From: CAYOSF01 sp964406605
Lineage (GTDB): Bacteria > Chloroflexota > Dehalococcoidia > DSTF01 > RBG-16-68-14
Length of the DNA stretch: 38,211 nt
Assembly (NCBI GenBank): GCA_964406605.1
Contig: CAYOSF010000021.1
Span: 1-38,211, forward strand
Direction: 5' to 3'
Part shown: positions 24,483 through 33,913 of the stretch, piece after piece
Layout of the letters: each line of letters begins with the position of its first letter
How positions within the stretch are numbered: position 1 is the first letter of the stretch
The notes under the pieces: model-generated
Database searches by the model: none
Seen by the model: only the letters and a program-made list of their open reading frames with translations
What the model was told of the DNA's origin: nothing
Position numbers and translations under genes: made by a program

Positions 24483-25133
24483 TCAACTGAGATCCAGGAA
24501 CGCATGGAGAGCCTGGTCGTCCAGCGCCTGAACGACCAGGTCCGCGCGTGCCAGCTCCTCCGCCGAACGCGTGGTCGTGACACCGACACAGCGCATGCCC
24601 GCAGCTTTCGCCGCGGCTAGTCCCGCCGGCGCGTCCTCCAGCACAACACACCGGCCAGGTTGCACCTCCAGCCTCGCCGCAGCGGTGAGGAAGCCCTCGG
24701 GGTCAGGCTTCCCTCTGCTAACGTCCTCCTCGCCGACGATAGCGGCGAAGGCTTCCTGGATTCCGAGGGAGCGCAGGATGAGCTGGACGTTCGCCTGGGG
24801 CGCGGACGAAACGATGGCCTGGCGTACCCCGGATGCCGATAGGAGCCGCACCAGGCTCTCCGCGCCGGGCAGGGCCCGGACCCGTCCGGCTATGCGTTGC
24901 CGGAACAAGTCCTCCTTCCTCGCTGCCAGGGCCTGCAGCCGGTCCGGGGCAAGCTCGCCCAGCAGCCGCGTCAAGATCGTGCTATTCGGCAGGCCGAAAA
25001 GCGGCGTGAACTCCGGCTCGGCAAGGTCGCGCCCGAATTCGCCCACGAGCTGCCGAAACGCCTCGTAGTGGTATTCCGTGCTGTCTACCAGCACACCGTC
25101 CAAATCCCAGAGGACGGCTTCGGTCTTCGTCAT
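24483..25133 (-). CDS. HAD-superfamily hydrolase, beta-phosphoglucomutase-like
   Basis: A 216-residue HAD phosphatase or mutase of subfamily I with a helical cap. Motif I is WDLDGVLVDS (nucleophile Asp10, general acid Asp12), motif II VSSAP, motif III lysine in GKPDPEGFL, and motif IV VVLEDAPAGLAAAKAAGM. Such proteins act as sugar-phosphate phosphatases or as beta-phosphoglucomutase. The motif pattern does not decide between them. There is no obvious operon partner, and the start has only a weak ribosome-binding site. Confidence 0.9.
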   Translation of the reverse strand: MTKTEAVLWDLDGVLVDSTEYHYEAFRQLVGEFGRDLAEPEFTPLFGLPNSTILTRLLGELAPDRLQALAARKEDLFRQRIAGRVRALPGAESLVRLLSASGVRQAIVSSAPQANVQLILRSLGIQEAFAAIVGEEDVSRGKPDPEGFLTAAARLEVQPGRCVVLEDAPAGLAAAKAAGMRCVGVTTTRSAEELARADLVVQALDDQALHAFLDLS

Positions 25134-25204
25134 CGCTTCATCAACTGGCGCGGGCTGTTGCTATCCACAAAGGACGGGAAGCAGCGCGCGGTCGCACGCT
25201 CCGC

Positions 25205-26593
25205 CTATCCCGTCTTCCACTCCACGCCTTCGGCCGAACCGCCCGACAGCCCCAACTGGTCCAGGTAATCCTCCTCAACTGCCCGAATGGCACCCTGCTC
25301 GACCATGAGGTCGAGCGGGTACTGGAGCATGCCTCTCATGATTTCCGGCGCGACGGCGAGCACGCGAGCAGTGCCAATTGCCTGTTGCGCCTCCATCTCC
25401 GCAACTTCCTCCTCGGAGAGACCCGCCAGCTCCCGCAGGACCTCGGCGTTGTGCTCGCCCAAGGCAGGGGCCGGCCTGTCCGGCTTGGGATCCATCCGGC
25501 CGAACTTCGCTACCAGATGGCGTGCTATCGGTCGCGGGCCGAACCTTCCGTGGTCGATGACGTCGAAGTGCCCGCGCGCGCGGAGGTGCGGGTCCAGCAG
25601 CATCTCTTTGCCGTTGAGCACGGGCGCCGCCTTCACGCCCGAGCGCTGCAGGAGGTGAAACGCCTGGATGTGATCCTGATCCCGGGTCCACCCTTCGACG
25701 AGCGTGTCGACGGTGTCATGGTTCTCATGGCGGGCGAGCACGGTGGCGAAACGGCCGTCGTCACGCCACTCGGGATGTCCCACCGCGTCGCAGAACCGAG
25801 CCCATTCCTCGTCGCTGCCCACAGAGATAACCAGCCAGTCGTCATCTCCCCGGCACCGATAGCAGCCCTGGGGCGCGGCGACGGTGCTGCGGTTCCCCCT
25901 GGGACCCGGGACACGGCCGGTCATCTGGTGCTCCATCAAGGCGGCACCCAGGAAGGGGATGGCCACCTCCTGCTGCGACATATCGATGAACTGGCCCCGG
26001 CCTGTCCGGTCGCGGTGCCGAAGCGCCAGCAATACCGCGCCCGCCGCGGCGATGCCGGCCACGGGGTCGGTGAAGGATACGCCGCTGCGCCTCGGCGGGC
26101 ATCCAGGATACCCGGTGATCGAGGCGATGCCCGCCGCCGACTCCAGGCCCATGCCATAGGCTCCGTGGTCGCTATAGGGACCGCTCTGACCGTAGCCCGA
26201 CATGGAGATCATGATCAGGTCGGCCCGTATCTCGCGCAGCACGTCGTAGGTGAGGCCGAAGTTCCTCATCACGCGCGGCGCGAAGTTCTCGATAAGCACG
26301 TCGCAGGATGGAATCAGGCGCTTGAACAGCTCGACGCCAGCCTCCCCTGTCAACTCCAAGGCCAGGCTTCGCTTCCCGGCGTTGTGGCAGAAGTAGTACG
26401 GTCCCGAATTCCAGGGGTCGTCACCCGGATCGTTGTCCAGAGGGAGGATGCTGTGGGAGACGTCTCCCCTCGTCAGCCCTTCGACCTTGATCACGTAGGC
26501 GCCGAGGCCGGCCAGAATGGAAGTACAAACAGGCCCGGCCCAGACCTGGCTCAGGTCCAGGACCCGTATCCCACTGAGCGGTAGCTTCGACAT
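25205..26593 (-). CDS. Class III CoA-transferase (CaiB/BaiF), catalytically complete subunit
   Basis: A 462-residue family III CoA-transferase. It has the N-terminal LPLSGIRVLDLSQVWAGPV signature, KVEGLTRGD, the CoA-binding RSLALEL region and LIENFAPRVM. The catalytic aspartate that forms the acyl anhydride is Asp176 in GVSFTDPVAG, matching Asp169 of formyl-CoA transferase. The C-terminal tail after about residue 400 is longer than usual (EEVAEMEAQQAIGTARVLAV onwards). It starts 10 bp after the stop of a second, homologous CoA-transferase, so the two are probably co-translated and may form a heteromer like Chloroflexus SmtA/SmtB or BbsE/BbsF. The acyl substrates are unknown. Confidence 0.9.
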   Translation of the reverse strand: MSKLPLSGIRVLDLSQVWAGPVCTSILAGLGAYVIKVEGLTRGDVSHSILPLDNDPGDDPWNSGPYYFCHNAGKRSLALELTGEAGVELFKRLIPSCDVLIENFAPRVMRNFGLTYDVLREIRADLIMISMSGYGQSGPYSDHGAYGMGLESAAGIASITGYPGCPPRRSGVSFTDPVAGIAAAGAVLLALRHRDRTGRGQFIDMSQQEVAIPFLGAALMEHQMTGRVPGPRGNRSTVAAPQGCYRCRGDDDWLVISVGSDEEWARFCDAVGHPEWRDDGRFATVLARHENHDTVDTLVEGWTRDQDHIQAFHLLQRSGVKAAPVLNGKEMLLDPHLRARGHFDVIDHGRFGPRPIARHLVAKFGRMDPKPDRPAPALGEHNAEVLRELAGLSEEEVAEMEAQQAIGTARVLAVAPEIMRGMLQYPLDLMVEQGAIRAVEEDYLDQLGLSGGSAEGVEWKTG

Positions 26594-26603
26594 GCGCCGC
26601 GTC

Positions 26604-27830
26604 CTAGATGATCCCCCGATCCCGAAGGATCAGCAGGTCTTCCTTGCGATAGCCGAGTTCGCCCACCAGGACCGACTCGTTGTGCTCGCCCAGCAAAGGC
26701 GCACGCGCCAAGCGCCAGGGTGACTCGCTCATGCGGAATGGTTCTCCGGTGTACCGCAGCTCTCCCGCCTCCGGGTGTTGGACTGCATGAAAGAAACCTC
26801 GCTCCCTCAGATGTTCGTTCTCCAGGAGCTCTGCCACATCGAGCATGGGGGTGAACGGCATGCGCAACGCCTGAGCCGACTCCACGATCTCCTCCCTGGT
26901 GTGGCTGGAGAAGAACGGCTCCAGAAGGCTGTCGAGTTCCTGCCACCGGAACCACCGCTGCCAGCGCTGGGCGAACAACGGATTCGAGTCGAGCTCCAAA
27001 TCGCCCAGAAGCAACGACATGCCGGATGCGCCCGCGTCCTGCCCGGGCCGGGCAAAGCCCTGCGTGCCGGGGTGGACGACTACATAGCCATCCTTGCAGG
27101 GGATGGGATCCTGGGGGTAGCCCCAGATGTGGCGCGAGTAGAATCGGCGACGGATCACCCCCATGAAGGCGTAGCAGGCCGTCAGAGACTCATCGGTGAT
27201 GGCGGCCGACTCCATGAGCGAGACGTCCACCTGCTGCCCCACCCTTTCCCGGTCACGAAAAGCCAGTGCCGCCAGCACGCCCACCCAGGCCTGCAGGCCG
27301 GCGAAGTACTCGGCGGGCTCGCCGCCGGTGGTCAGGGGCTCCCGATCGGGATCGCCCGTGAGGCACATCAGACCGGAGGCGGCCATCGCCGTGATGCTGT
27401 TGCCCCTGTAGTCGCGGTAGGGTCCGGTCTGGCCGAAGGGAGTGATGGACACGTAGCAGAGCCCCGGGAACTCCTCCTTGAGATCATCGTAGCCAAGGCT
27501 CCACTGCGACATCTGCCCCGGCGCGCAGCTCTCAATCAACACGTCTGCGTCCGCCAGGAGTTGCCTCAGTATGAGACTTCCCGAGGCCGTGGCGATGTCC
27601 AGGGTGAGGCTCTGCTTACCCGTATTGAGATGAAGGAAGAGTCCGCTCTTCTCCGGATGGGGGACGTCGTCGGGAAAGGGGCCCAGCCGCCGCGACAGGT
27701 CGCCGCCGTCCGGCGGCTCCACCTTGATTACTTCGGCGCCGTACTCCGCGAGCAGTTTCCCGCAGTAGGGCCCGGCGATCCCCCGCGAGAACTCGAGCAC
27801 CCGCAGGTCGGAGAGGACGGTCTCAGGCAC
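26604..27830 (-). CDS. Class III CoA-transferase (CaiB/BaiF) paralogue with Glu at the catalytic Asp position
   Basis: A 408-residue CaiB/BaiF protein: VLSDLRVLEFSRGIAGPYCGK, VIKVEPPDGGD, QSLTLDI, VLIESCAPGQM and ISITPFGQTGPY-type segments are typical. At the position of the catalytic aspartate (DPVAG in the neighbouring paralogue) this protein has Glu174 in EYFAG. It may therefore be the non-catalytic half of a heteromer or use Glu instead. I chose a GTG at 27830 with GGGAGGGGG about 8 bases upstream, rather than the ATG at 27848, which has no ribosome-binding site. A promoter lies about 90 bp upstream. Confidence 0.85.
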   Translation of the reverse strand: MPETVLSDLRVLEFSRGIAGPYCGKLLAEYGAEVIKVEPPDGGDLSRRLGPFPDDVPHPEKSGLFLHLNTGKQSLTLDIATASGSLILRQLLADADVLIESCAPGQMSQWSLGYDDLKEEFPGLCYVSITPFGQTGPYRDYRGNSITAMAASGLMCLTGDPDREPLTTGGEPAEYFAGLQAWVGVLAALAFRDRERVGQQVDVSLMESAAITDESLTACYAFMGVIRRRFYSRHIWGYPQDPIPCKDGYVVVHPGTQGFARPGQDAGASGMSLLLGDLELDSNPLFAQRWQRWFRWQELDSLLEPFFSSHTREEIVESAQALRMPFTPMLDVAELLENEHLRERGFFHAVQHPEAGELRYTGEPFRMSESPWRLARAPLLGEHNESVLVGELGYRKEDLLILRDRGII

Positions 27831-27915
27831 GACCCGTCCCCCTCCCATGCTCAGGGAGCATCAACAACACCGGTGGGCACGCGCAGAGAGGTAAGGCACC
27901 TGGCCATCGCGAGGC

Positions 27916-27944
27916 ATGATACAGCCGCGCTGGAGCATCTGCAA
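27916..27944 (-). promoter_or_regulatory. Promoter of the CoA-transferase pair
   Basis: Minus strand: TTGCAG (27939-27944), 17 bases, TATCAT (27916-27921). It is the only good promoter seen in the 27831-28019 gap, which holds no gene. Confidence 0.5.
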
Positions 27945-28019
27945 CCGAGCGCTCCCTCAGTCCCCTGCGAAGGACCTCAGTGATGGACCGCACTAGGTGC
28001 CGGACAGGAGTTCTTGTCG

Positions 28020-30236
28020 TTAGGCCGCCCGCGCCCGCCGGCGTTCCAAATGGGGCACAACCTGGCTGATGAAGACTTCCACGAGATCGGGATCGAACTG
28101 CGTGCCCGAGCAGTCCCGAAGCTCACGGACGGCAGCGGCCAGCGGCATCGCCTTTCGGTACGGGCGGTCCTCGGTCATAGCCGAGAACGCATCCGCGACG
28201 GCCAGCAGACGGCCCAGCAGCGGTATCTCGTCCGCTTTGAGTCCGCGCGGGTAGCCCGTGCCGTCGAACCGCTCGTGGTGGCTCGAGGCGGCGGCGAGTA
28301 CGTCCTCGAGGTGCGGGACACCGGCGACGACCCGCTCCGTGATGAGCACATGTTGCTGCATCGTCTCCCGCTCGGCGGCAGTCAGCCGCCCCGGCTTGCG
28401 CAGAATCCTGTCGGGGATGCCCACCTTGCCGACGTCATGAAGGAGGCCGGCGATACGGAGGGCGCGCAACGATTCATCGGAGAGTCCCAACGCCTCTCCC
28501 ATGAGCACCGCATACCGCGCCTCGTTCTCCGAGTGCGCCTTGGTGAAGTGATCCCTGCGGTCGATGGCCCTGACAAGGCCGTCGAGCAGGCCAAAGGCAC
28601 TCGTCGGATACCCGATATCGTGCTGGATCTCCTCGCGCTCCTCGATGGTGAGATTCCCCTGGACTACGCCCTTGGAGTCATACATGGCGGCGTCCGCATA
28701 CCCGATAAGGGCGTCCTTGGTCGCACCGTCCTCGGGGAAGGTCGCGATCCCGACGGCGAGCCGAAGCGGAATCGCTTCTGTTGCGCGCGCGGGCCGCAGC
28801 TCACACTGCTCCAGCTTGCCGAGGATTCGCCTGGCGATGCGTGATGCCACTTCTCTTTCCGTGTTCGGAAGGATGATCATGAACTCATCGCCGCCGCAGC
28901 GGCCGATCACGTCCGTTCGGCGGCATGCGGACCGGATGACACCGGAGATGGCTTTCAGGGCCTCGTCGCCCGCGAGATGGCCGTAGGTGTCGTTAAACAG
29001 CTTGAAATCGTCAACGTCCGCCACGATGACAGAAAGAGGCGCACCGGTCTTGGCCGCGCGCCCCAGGCGTCGCTCCAGAGTCGCGTGCCAGCGCGCGTAG
29101 TTGCACACACCCGTAAGGGCGTCCGTCGAGGCCAGCACGCGCAACTTCTCGGCCTGCTGGCGCATTCTGCTCTGCTGGCGCTCGATGCGCCCGGCGTACT
29201 GCTGCGTTGCCTCACGAGCGCGCGCCAGTTCTCCGTACATCCGCATCGCCTTCAGCGCGGTCGCCATCTGGCTGGCCAGGCTCTGCATCCCCTCGACCTC
29301 TCCCGGAGGAAACGTGCGGGGCTTGTACGATACGAAGGCGATCGTTCCCAGCAGCTCATCCTGGAAGGTCATCGGGAACATCGCGCCGGAGGTGAGCAGG
29401 GACTGCTTGAAGAAGGTCCGCAGACCCTCGGAAAGCGAGATGTCGTGGTGAAGATCCGCGATCATCCTGGCCTTGTGGGATTCCAGCATTCCCGACGCCA
29501 GCTCGTCCGGGTGTTCGGGATCGAAGGCGGCGAGCCACACCTGCGCGAGTGAGCTCTTGGACCAGCGATTCTCGCTCAGCGCGCGCAGGACGAAGCGCCG
29601 CCTCTCGGAATCGTAGACGTCAATGCTCACGTAGTCGAAGCCGGTGGCGCTCGCGATGGTCGAGGCCAGGTCGGTGAGGGCCGCCTTCATGTCCTTCGCG
29701 CGGGTCAAGACCTGCGCCGCGGTATCGATGGCCTCCAGTTGTTGCTTCTGACGGCGGCCACGCTCGGCGTTGACCAGGCGCTCTAGGAGCAGCGTGAGCG
29801 CAGGCATGGCCGACTCCACGATCTGCGGCAGACGCCGGCCGACGCGCTGCGGCCCAGCGGCTCGAAGCAAACACATCTCCGATGAGCTTTCCGTGGTCGG
29901 TATGTGGAATGCTAAGTGCTCGGACCTTACGCCTTCCGTTGCCCGCCGGGTGTCCTCGACGCGTCCCGCAACGACATTGTAGGCCAGCGGCGAGCCCATT
30001 CGCGTGAGGTTGCGCTGTACCACCAGCACGGCTTGTTCGGACAGGGCTCGCAATCGTCGCTCTCTGCCGGCGTGAGAGGTCAGGAAACCTTCGTCGCGGG
30101 CGTAGACGATGAGAGCCTCCGCAGAGCCCGTCGCCCGCGCGACGATCCGGGTGGCCTCAGCCAGATGGTGCGGAGAAGCCGCCTCCGAGAGCGCGGCCCT
30201 TGCCAGGCCGTGAAGAGCTGCCACTCCCTCTGTCAT
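28020..30236 (-). CDS. Cyclic-di-GMP regulator with GAF-like, GGDEF and HD-GYP domains
   Basis: A 738-residue soluble signalling protein. The order is an N-terminal GAF-like region (about 1-170), a second GAF domain (about 185-340), a coiled coil (about 345-390), a GGDEF diguanylate cyclase domain with the intact motif RCGGDEFMIILP, and an HD-GYP phosphodiesterase domain with HDVGKVGIPD and HHERFDGTGYPRGL, both intact. It could therefore both make and break cyclic di-GMP, with the GAF domains choosing between them. There are no membrane segments. The ATG at 30236 is preferred: AGGGAAAG lies 5-12 bases upstream, and a longer start at 30308 would run through the promoter. It is not adjacent to other c-di-GMP genes. 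Confidence 0.9.
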   Translation of the reverse strand: MTEGVAALHGLARAALSEAASPHHLAEATRIVARATGSAEALIVYARDEGFLTSHAGRERRLRALSEQAVLVVQRNLTRMGSPLAYNVVAGRVEDTRRATEGVRSEHLAFHIPTTESSSEMCLLRAAGPQRVGRRLPQIVESAMPALTLLLERLVNAERGRRQKQQLEAIDTAAQVLTRAKDMKAALTDLASTIASATGFDYVSIDVYDSERRRFVLRALSENRWSKSSLAQVWLAAFDPEHPDELASGMLESHKARMIADLHHDISLSEGLRTFFKQSLLTSGAMFPMTFQDELLGTIAFVSYKPRTFPPGEVEGMQSLASQMATALKAMRMYGELARAREATQQYAGRIERQQSRMRQQAEKLRVLASTDALTGVCNYARWHATLERRLGRAAKTGAPLSVIVADVDDFKLFNDTYGHLAGDEALKAISGVIRSACRRTDVIGRCGGDEFMIILPNTEREVASRIARRILGKLEQCELRPARATEAIPLRLAVGIATFPEDGATKDALIGYADAAMYDSKGVVQGNLTIEEREEIQHDIGYPTSAFGLLDGLVRAIDRRDHFTKAHSENEARYAVLMGEALGLSDESLRALRIAGLLHDVGKVGIPDRILRKPGRLTAAERETMQQHVLITERVVAGVPHLEDVLAAASSHHERFDGTGYPRGLKADEIPLLGRLLAVADAFSAMTEDRPYRKAMPLAAAVRELRDCSGTQFDPDLVEVFISQVVPHLERRRARAA

Positions 30237-30275
30237 GATCTTTCCCTGTCGCCTGTCCTCCGACGAGGCTACCTC

Positions 30276-30305
30276 GTAATATTCGGCCGATCTGACCCCG
30301 CTCAA
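30276..30305 (-). promoter_or_regulatory. Promoter of the GGDEF/HD-GYP gene
   Basis: Minus strand: TTGAGC (30300-30305), an 18-base spacer and TATTAC (30276-30281), 39 bases upstream of the ATG. Confidence 0.45.
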
Positions 30306-30468
30306 CACGCCCGAGAAGCACCTCCCGGCTTCTCCCCGCGGATCGAACGCCCGCGCCGCCTGGGCTCGAACTGCAGCTCACAACGCCGGCCCACGGTGCG
30401 TTCGCCGGCCGGCTTCAGCACGAAGGGAGAGGTGAGTGCAGCGCCCCTGCCGCGCCCGCGCGCCTGGG

Positions 30469-31047
30469 TCACCCGCCGGAGCCGTCTTCCTCCGGTCCCG
30501 TACCAAGCTGGGGTTGCCACGGTCTGAGTCTGGGGATCCATCTCGGCACGTTCTGCCTGTAGAGACGGTAGTCCGTTCCGAACTGTCGTTCGAGTCTGGG
30601 CTCCTCGATCAGGGGAATGTAGAGCGCGTTCGCCAGGAGGAAGAACGCGAACCACTCCAGGAGCGGGAGCGAGCCCAGCAGCGCCGCCTCCCCGAGAAGC
30701 ACGCATATGACTCCGACGATCATCGGGTTGCGCACGTGGCGGTAGACGCCGCGCACCACGAGCCGCCGCGTGGCATCCCAAGGAGCCAGCGTGCCTTCGC
30801 CCACCCGCGCAAACAGCCACACAGTCGAGACGAAGAGACCGAGGCCGAGCCCCAGGAGACCGCCCGCGAGAACGAGGGGCAGCGGCCTCAACGGCTGCTG
30901 CAGCTCCCAGCCCACATGCACCGTCCCGCTGGAAAGGACGATCACGGCCGGTACCACGACCGTCGCCGTGGCCGGAAGGAGAACGATGGCCCTGATGTGG
31001 CGCAAGAGCCCCGCCGGTGGAGCGCCGTGCGCGGACTGATCGTTCAT
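30469..31047 (-). CDS. Isoprenylcysteine-carboxylmethyltransferase / PEMT-like membrane methyltransferase
   Basis: A 192-residue integral membrane protein of the ICMT/PEMT-like methyltransferase superfamily. Hydrophobic helices lie at about 20-40, 55-78 and 112-142. The conserved SAM-site region RGVYRHVRNPMIVGV is followed by EEPRLERQFGTDYRLYRQNVPRWIP, which matches the C-terminal ExxLxxxFGxxYxxYxxxVxRxxP pattern. The bacterial family methylates varied lipids or small molecules, so the substrate is open. It is transcribed in the same direction as the dockerin gene that ends at 31109, with a 61-bp gap that contains a short hairpin (GTCTAG/CTAGAC, 31085-31099). Confidence 0.82.
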   Translation of the reverse strand: MNDQSAHGAPPAGLLRHIRAIVLLPATATVVVPAVIVLSSGTVHVGWELQQPLRPLPLVLAGGLLGLGLGLFVSTVWLFARVGEGTLAPWDATRRLVVRGVYRHVRNPMIVGVICVLLGEAALLGSLPLLEWFAFFLLANALYIPLIEEPRLERQFGTDYRLYRQNVPRWIPRLRPWQPQLGTGPEEDGSGG

Positions 31048-31108
31048 TCCGGAAGGTCGGACGCGGCTGGGCGCGCCACGGCCAGTCTAGCTGCTAGACG
31101 GGACTGTC

Positions 31109-31594
31109 TCAGGGCACGACCACTATGCCCTCACAACCGATCCCGTTGCCGTCTGGGTCCAGGTTGTGCGGATCGTTGCCGACAACGGGGAAGTTGACTT
31201 CCTCAATGTCGTCGCAGTCGAGGTCCGGAGGCGGCGGCGGAATGCAGACCGTGGGATACGACGGGTCGCAGAAATGGATCACGCCCGGCGGGAACTCAGG
31301 AATCACCCCTGCTTCGACCTGGAGGATCAACGCGGCGTCGAGCGCATTGACCGCGCCGTCCCAGTTCACGTCGCTGTGGCTCTGCTCACAAACCAGGACG
31401 GGCATGCCCGCCGCGTACTGGAGGACCAGCAGAGCGTCGATGCTGTCCACGTTGCCGCTGCAGTTCACGTCGCCCGCGGGAGGTATGCCAGCCACGCTTC
31501 CATCCCCCGCCCGGGCGCTCTCGGTGACGCGGTAGGCCAGTCCGGCGACAACCACCAGGACCGTAATCGCGGCAATGACGGCGATCCTCTTCAT
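31109..31594 (-). CDS. Small secreted dockerin-excalibur protein
   Basis: A 161-residue exported protein. A signal peptide (about 1-30) is followed by a dockerin-like module (about 40-102; GDVNCSGNVDSID and SDVNWDGAVNALD) with the conserved Cys45/Cys69 pair. A Pro-rich spacer (IPPPPPD) leads to a C-terminal excalibur calcium-binding domain (about 124-155), recognisable by DLDCDDIEE, NDPHNLDPDGNGIGCEG and its two cysteines. Both modules bind calcium in known families. The ATG at 31594 has a GGGAG/AAAGGG ribosome-binding region. It is the smallest member of the local dockerin set and lacks a catalytic domain. Confidence 0.82.
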   Translation of the reverse strand: MKRIAVIAAITVLVVVAGLAYRVTESARAGDGSVAGIPPAGDVNCSGNVDSIDALLVLQYAAGMPVLVCEQSHSDVNWDGAVNALDAALILQVEAGVIPEFPPGVIHFCDPSYPTVCIPPPPPDLDCDDIEEVNFPVVGNDPHNLDPDGNGIGCEGIVVVP

Positions 31595-31704
31595 GGCCCT
31601 TTCTCCCTTCCGAAAGAAGCCCCGTAGTGGCGTGCCGATCCTACCACTCAACGGAACCGCCTACCAGAAGGCCGACAACTCCAGCGTGCCCGCCGGGAGA
31701 TACC

Positions 31705-33855
31705 CTACACCGGCAGGGCGGGTATCAGCCCGGCAACGTACTGGAGGATGAGCTGGGCGTCTATGGCGTTGGTCACGCCGTCCCGGTTCACGTCCGCGGC
31801 GGGGAGGCAGGGCAAGTCCTGGACGGTGCCGGCGACGAGCCACAGGACCCAGAGGGCGTCCACACTGCCGGTCTCACCGTCGCAGTCCACGTCGCCCGTC
31901 AGCAACCCCGGGCTCCCCGTCGGCGTGTAGGTGGCCAGGGGTCGCGGCGTGTTCGTAGGCGTCGGTGTGTGGGTGGCCAAGGGCCGGAACGTGTTCGTAG
32001 GCGTCGGTGTGTTCGTAAAGAGCGGCCGCACCGTGCTCGTCGGTGTCGGCGTGTTCGTGGGAGCGACCGGGGGAGCCGGCAGGACCAGTTCGCCGTGACC
32101 GAAGAGATTGTCGGTCCCCGGCGCGCCTCTGTCCACGGCGGCTTGCTCCTGCAGGTACGTCTTGATTCCCGCGGGGGTCGTTGCGACGCCGGCCTCGATG
32201 AGGAGCGCGGCGGCCCCGGCCACCGCGGGCGTCGCGGCGCTCGTTCCGTCGAAGCACACCGGGGCGTAGGTGTAGCTGTTGACGCAGGCAGCGGCGCTGA
32301 TGTTCGGCTTGATTCTCGCGTCATTCGTCGGCCCCTGCGAGCTGTAGGGAGCAATGGACGTCCCCAGGGCGGGGTCGACCGCGCCTACAGTCAGCGCTCC
32401 TGGGCTAAAGGTGTCCGCCGCGGGGCCGGACGCGCTGTGCGGGTTCTGCCAATACTCGAGAGCTCCGCCGTTCACCATGAACTCCAGGGTGTCACCCGCA
32501 ACGCCTCCGCCGGCGTCGTACAACTGGATGGCGAGGAAGTCCACCTCCCCTTCCCGGCACGGGATGTTCAGCTCCAGAGGCAACGCGCCCCCGCCCTGAT
32601 CGTCGGTACTGCACTGGATTGGAGCGGGGTCACCCGGGCTGTCGAAGACACAGACATCGTAGTCGGTAGGATTGCCGTCTCCGAAGTCGCTCCAACGCAA
32701 GCCGTTGGCCAGGGTGCAGGAGTAGCCGAGGAACTCGTCTCCCGGCGCGAAGTCCATCCAGCCGTCGCCGTTGCCGTCCGCCCAGGTCCCGCGCCAGTAC
32801 TGGCCCAGGCCGGAGTTCCAGACGCCGTCACTGGCGGCGTTGCCGGCCGAGTTGAACCAGACCATGCCCGCGGCGACCGCGTTGTCGATGACGGAGGCCG
32901 TCGGCCCGGTACCATCACCCGGTCCGTCGTACTGCGAGGTCAGGGAGCGCGAGATGATGTTCACACCCTCACCCGCGAAGTAGTCGACTGCCGCCTGCAG
33001 GTCCGCCGCCGTGTCGACGGTAGCGAGGTACAGCTGGGCATTGGGGGCCATCTCATGGACGATCTCGGCGACCGCCTGGCCGTGCTGCACGCCGGGCGCT
33101 ACCGTCCAGATGGAGCAACTAACGCCTCCCAGCCGGCAGAACGTGCCCGCGGGCGCGGGAAGCTCGCCCGCGGTTTGGGCGTTGTTCCAGATCGTCCCGT
33201 CGAACACGTCGACGATCCCCACCTTGACGCCGAAACCGGAATAGCCGGCGGCGTGCCAGTCGTCCGCGTTCGTCTTCACGACCTCCTGGCCGAGCACCGG
33301 CACGCCCTGAGGGACCGCCGCCTGCTCAGATGGGGGCAGCAGGGGAACGTTGTTGTGCAGCGGAGGGCGCAGGTACCGGATTCCCTCATGGGCCTCCAGC
33401 GCCACAAGACTCTCAACCGGCACCAACGCCTCAACGAGCCCCGCTATCTCGCCCACGACCGTTCCCCCCACAGCGGCAACGGCGGCCGCGATCCCCGCCG
33501 GATCCAGGTCGTGCACCACTTCGACGCGGACCCTGCCATCGACCACGTCGACCGAAGAGCCGGCCGCCTGCCCCCGCTCGGCTCGCTCCACCACGTCCCG
33601 GAGCACGCCGCTCGCGAGCGCCACCCCGCCGTCCCGCGATGCCTCAGCCTGCACGGAAACCGTACCGGGGAGAACTCCCGTTTCGCGCAGCGCCGCGGCC
33701 GACGGACCAGCCGCAGCGCCGTTCGGCGAATGGGCGGAGAGAGCGGATTCGCGGGCCGCGCCCGAAGCGCCGCCCGCCGGGACGCTGGTTAGGACCAGCA
33801 AGATGCCCAAGACGAAGGCCGTCAGTAGAAACAGCCTCATGTGGTAGCTCCCCAT
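31705..33855 (-). CDS. Subtilisin-like (S8) serine protease with C-terminal dockerin
   Basis: A 716-residue exported protease. After a signal peptide (about 6-30) and a propeptide-like region (about 60-190) comes an S8 peptidase domain. Its triad is Asp216 in VGIVDVFDG, His258 in PGVQHGQAVAEI and Ser539 in FDGTSAATPAVAG; the oxyanion-hole Asn is in FNSAGN. A large insertion (about 345-480) between the Asn and Ser motifs may be a PPC-like or substrate-binding lobe. Thr/Pro linker repeats (TPTPTNTxRPLAT) at about 596-648 lead to a dockerin (GDVDCDGETGSVD ... ADVNRDGVTNAID) with the extra Cys pair. Starts at 33855 and 33840 both have a GGGAG site. It lies next to a second dockerin protease. Confidence 0.92.
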   Translation of the reverse strand: MGSYHMRLFLLTAFVLGILLVLTSVPAGGASGAARESALSAHSPNGAAAGPSAAALRETGVLPGTVSVQAEASRDGGVALASGVLRDVVERAERGQAAGSSVDVVDGRVRVEVVHDLDPAGIAAAVAAVGGTVVGEIAGLVEALVPVESLVALEAHEGIRYLRPPLHNNVPLLPPSEQAAVPQGVPVLGQEVVKTNADDWHAAGYSGFGVKVGIVDVFDGTIWNNAQTAGELPAPAGTFCRLGGVSCSIWTVAPGVQHGQAVAEIVHEMAPNAQLYLATVDTAADLQAAVDYFAGEGVNIISRSLTSQYDGPGDGTGPTASVIDNAVAAGMVWFNSAGNAASDGVWNSGLGQYWRGTWADGNGDGWMDFAPGDEFLGYSCTLANGLRWSDFGDGNPTDYDVCVFDSPGDPAPIQCSTDDQGGGALPLELNIPCREGEVDFLAIQLYDAGGGVAGDTLEFMVNGGALEYWQNPHSASGPAADTFSPGALTVGAVDPALGTSIAPYSSQGPTNDARIKPNISAAACVNSYTYAPVCFDGTSAATPAVAGAAALLIEAGVATTPAGIKTYLQEQAAVDRGAPGTDNLFGHGELVLPAPPVAPTNTPTPTSTVRPLFTNTPTPTNTFRPLATHTPTPTNTPRPLATYTPTGSPGLLTGDVDCDGETGSVDALWVLWLVAGTVQDLPCLPAADVNRDGVTNAIDAQLILQYVAGLIPALPV

Positions 33856-33913
33856 CCCCGTCTCCCTTCGTTCGGCGGCAACTGCGCACGCCGCAGCCTG
33901 TCACACGAGAGGT

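Noticed and set aside
25385..27983. Two approximately 400-codon plus-strand open frames opposite the CoA-transferases
   Set aside because: Both are antisense shadows; the minus strand carries two textbook CaiB/BaiF proteins.
31627..33792. A 721-codon open frame on the plus strand across the S8 protease
   Set aside because: The minus strand encodes a complete serine protease with triad, linker and dockerin. The plus frame has no motif and no start signal.
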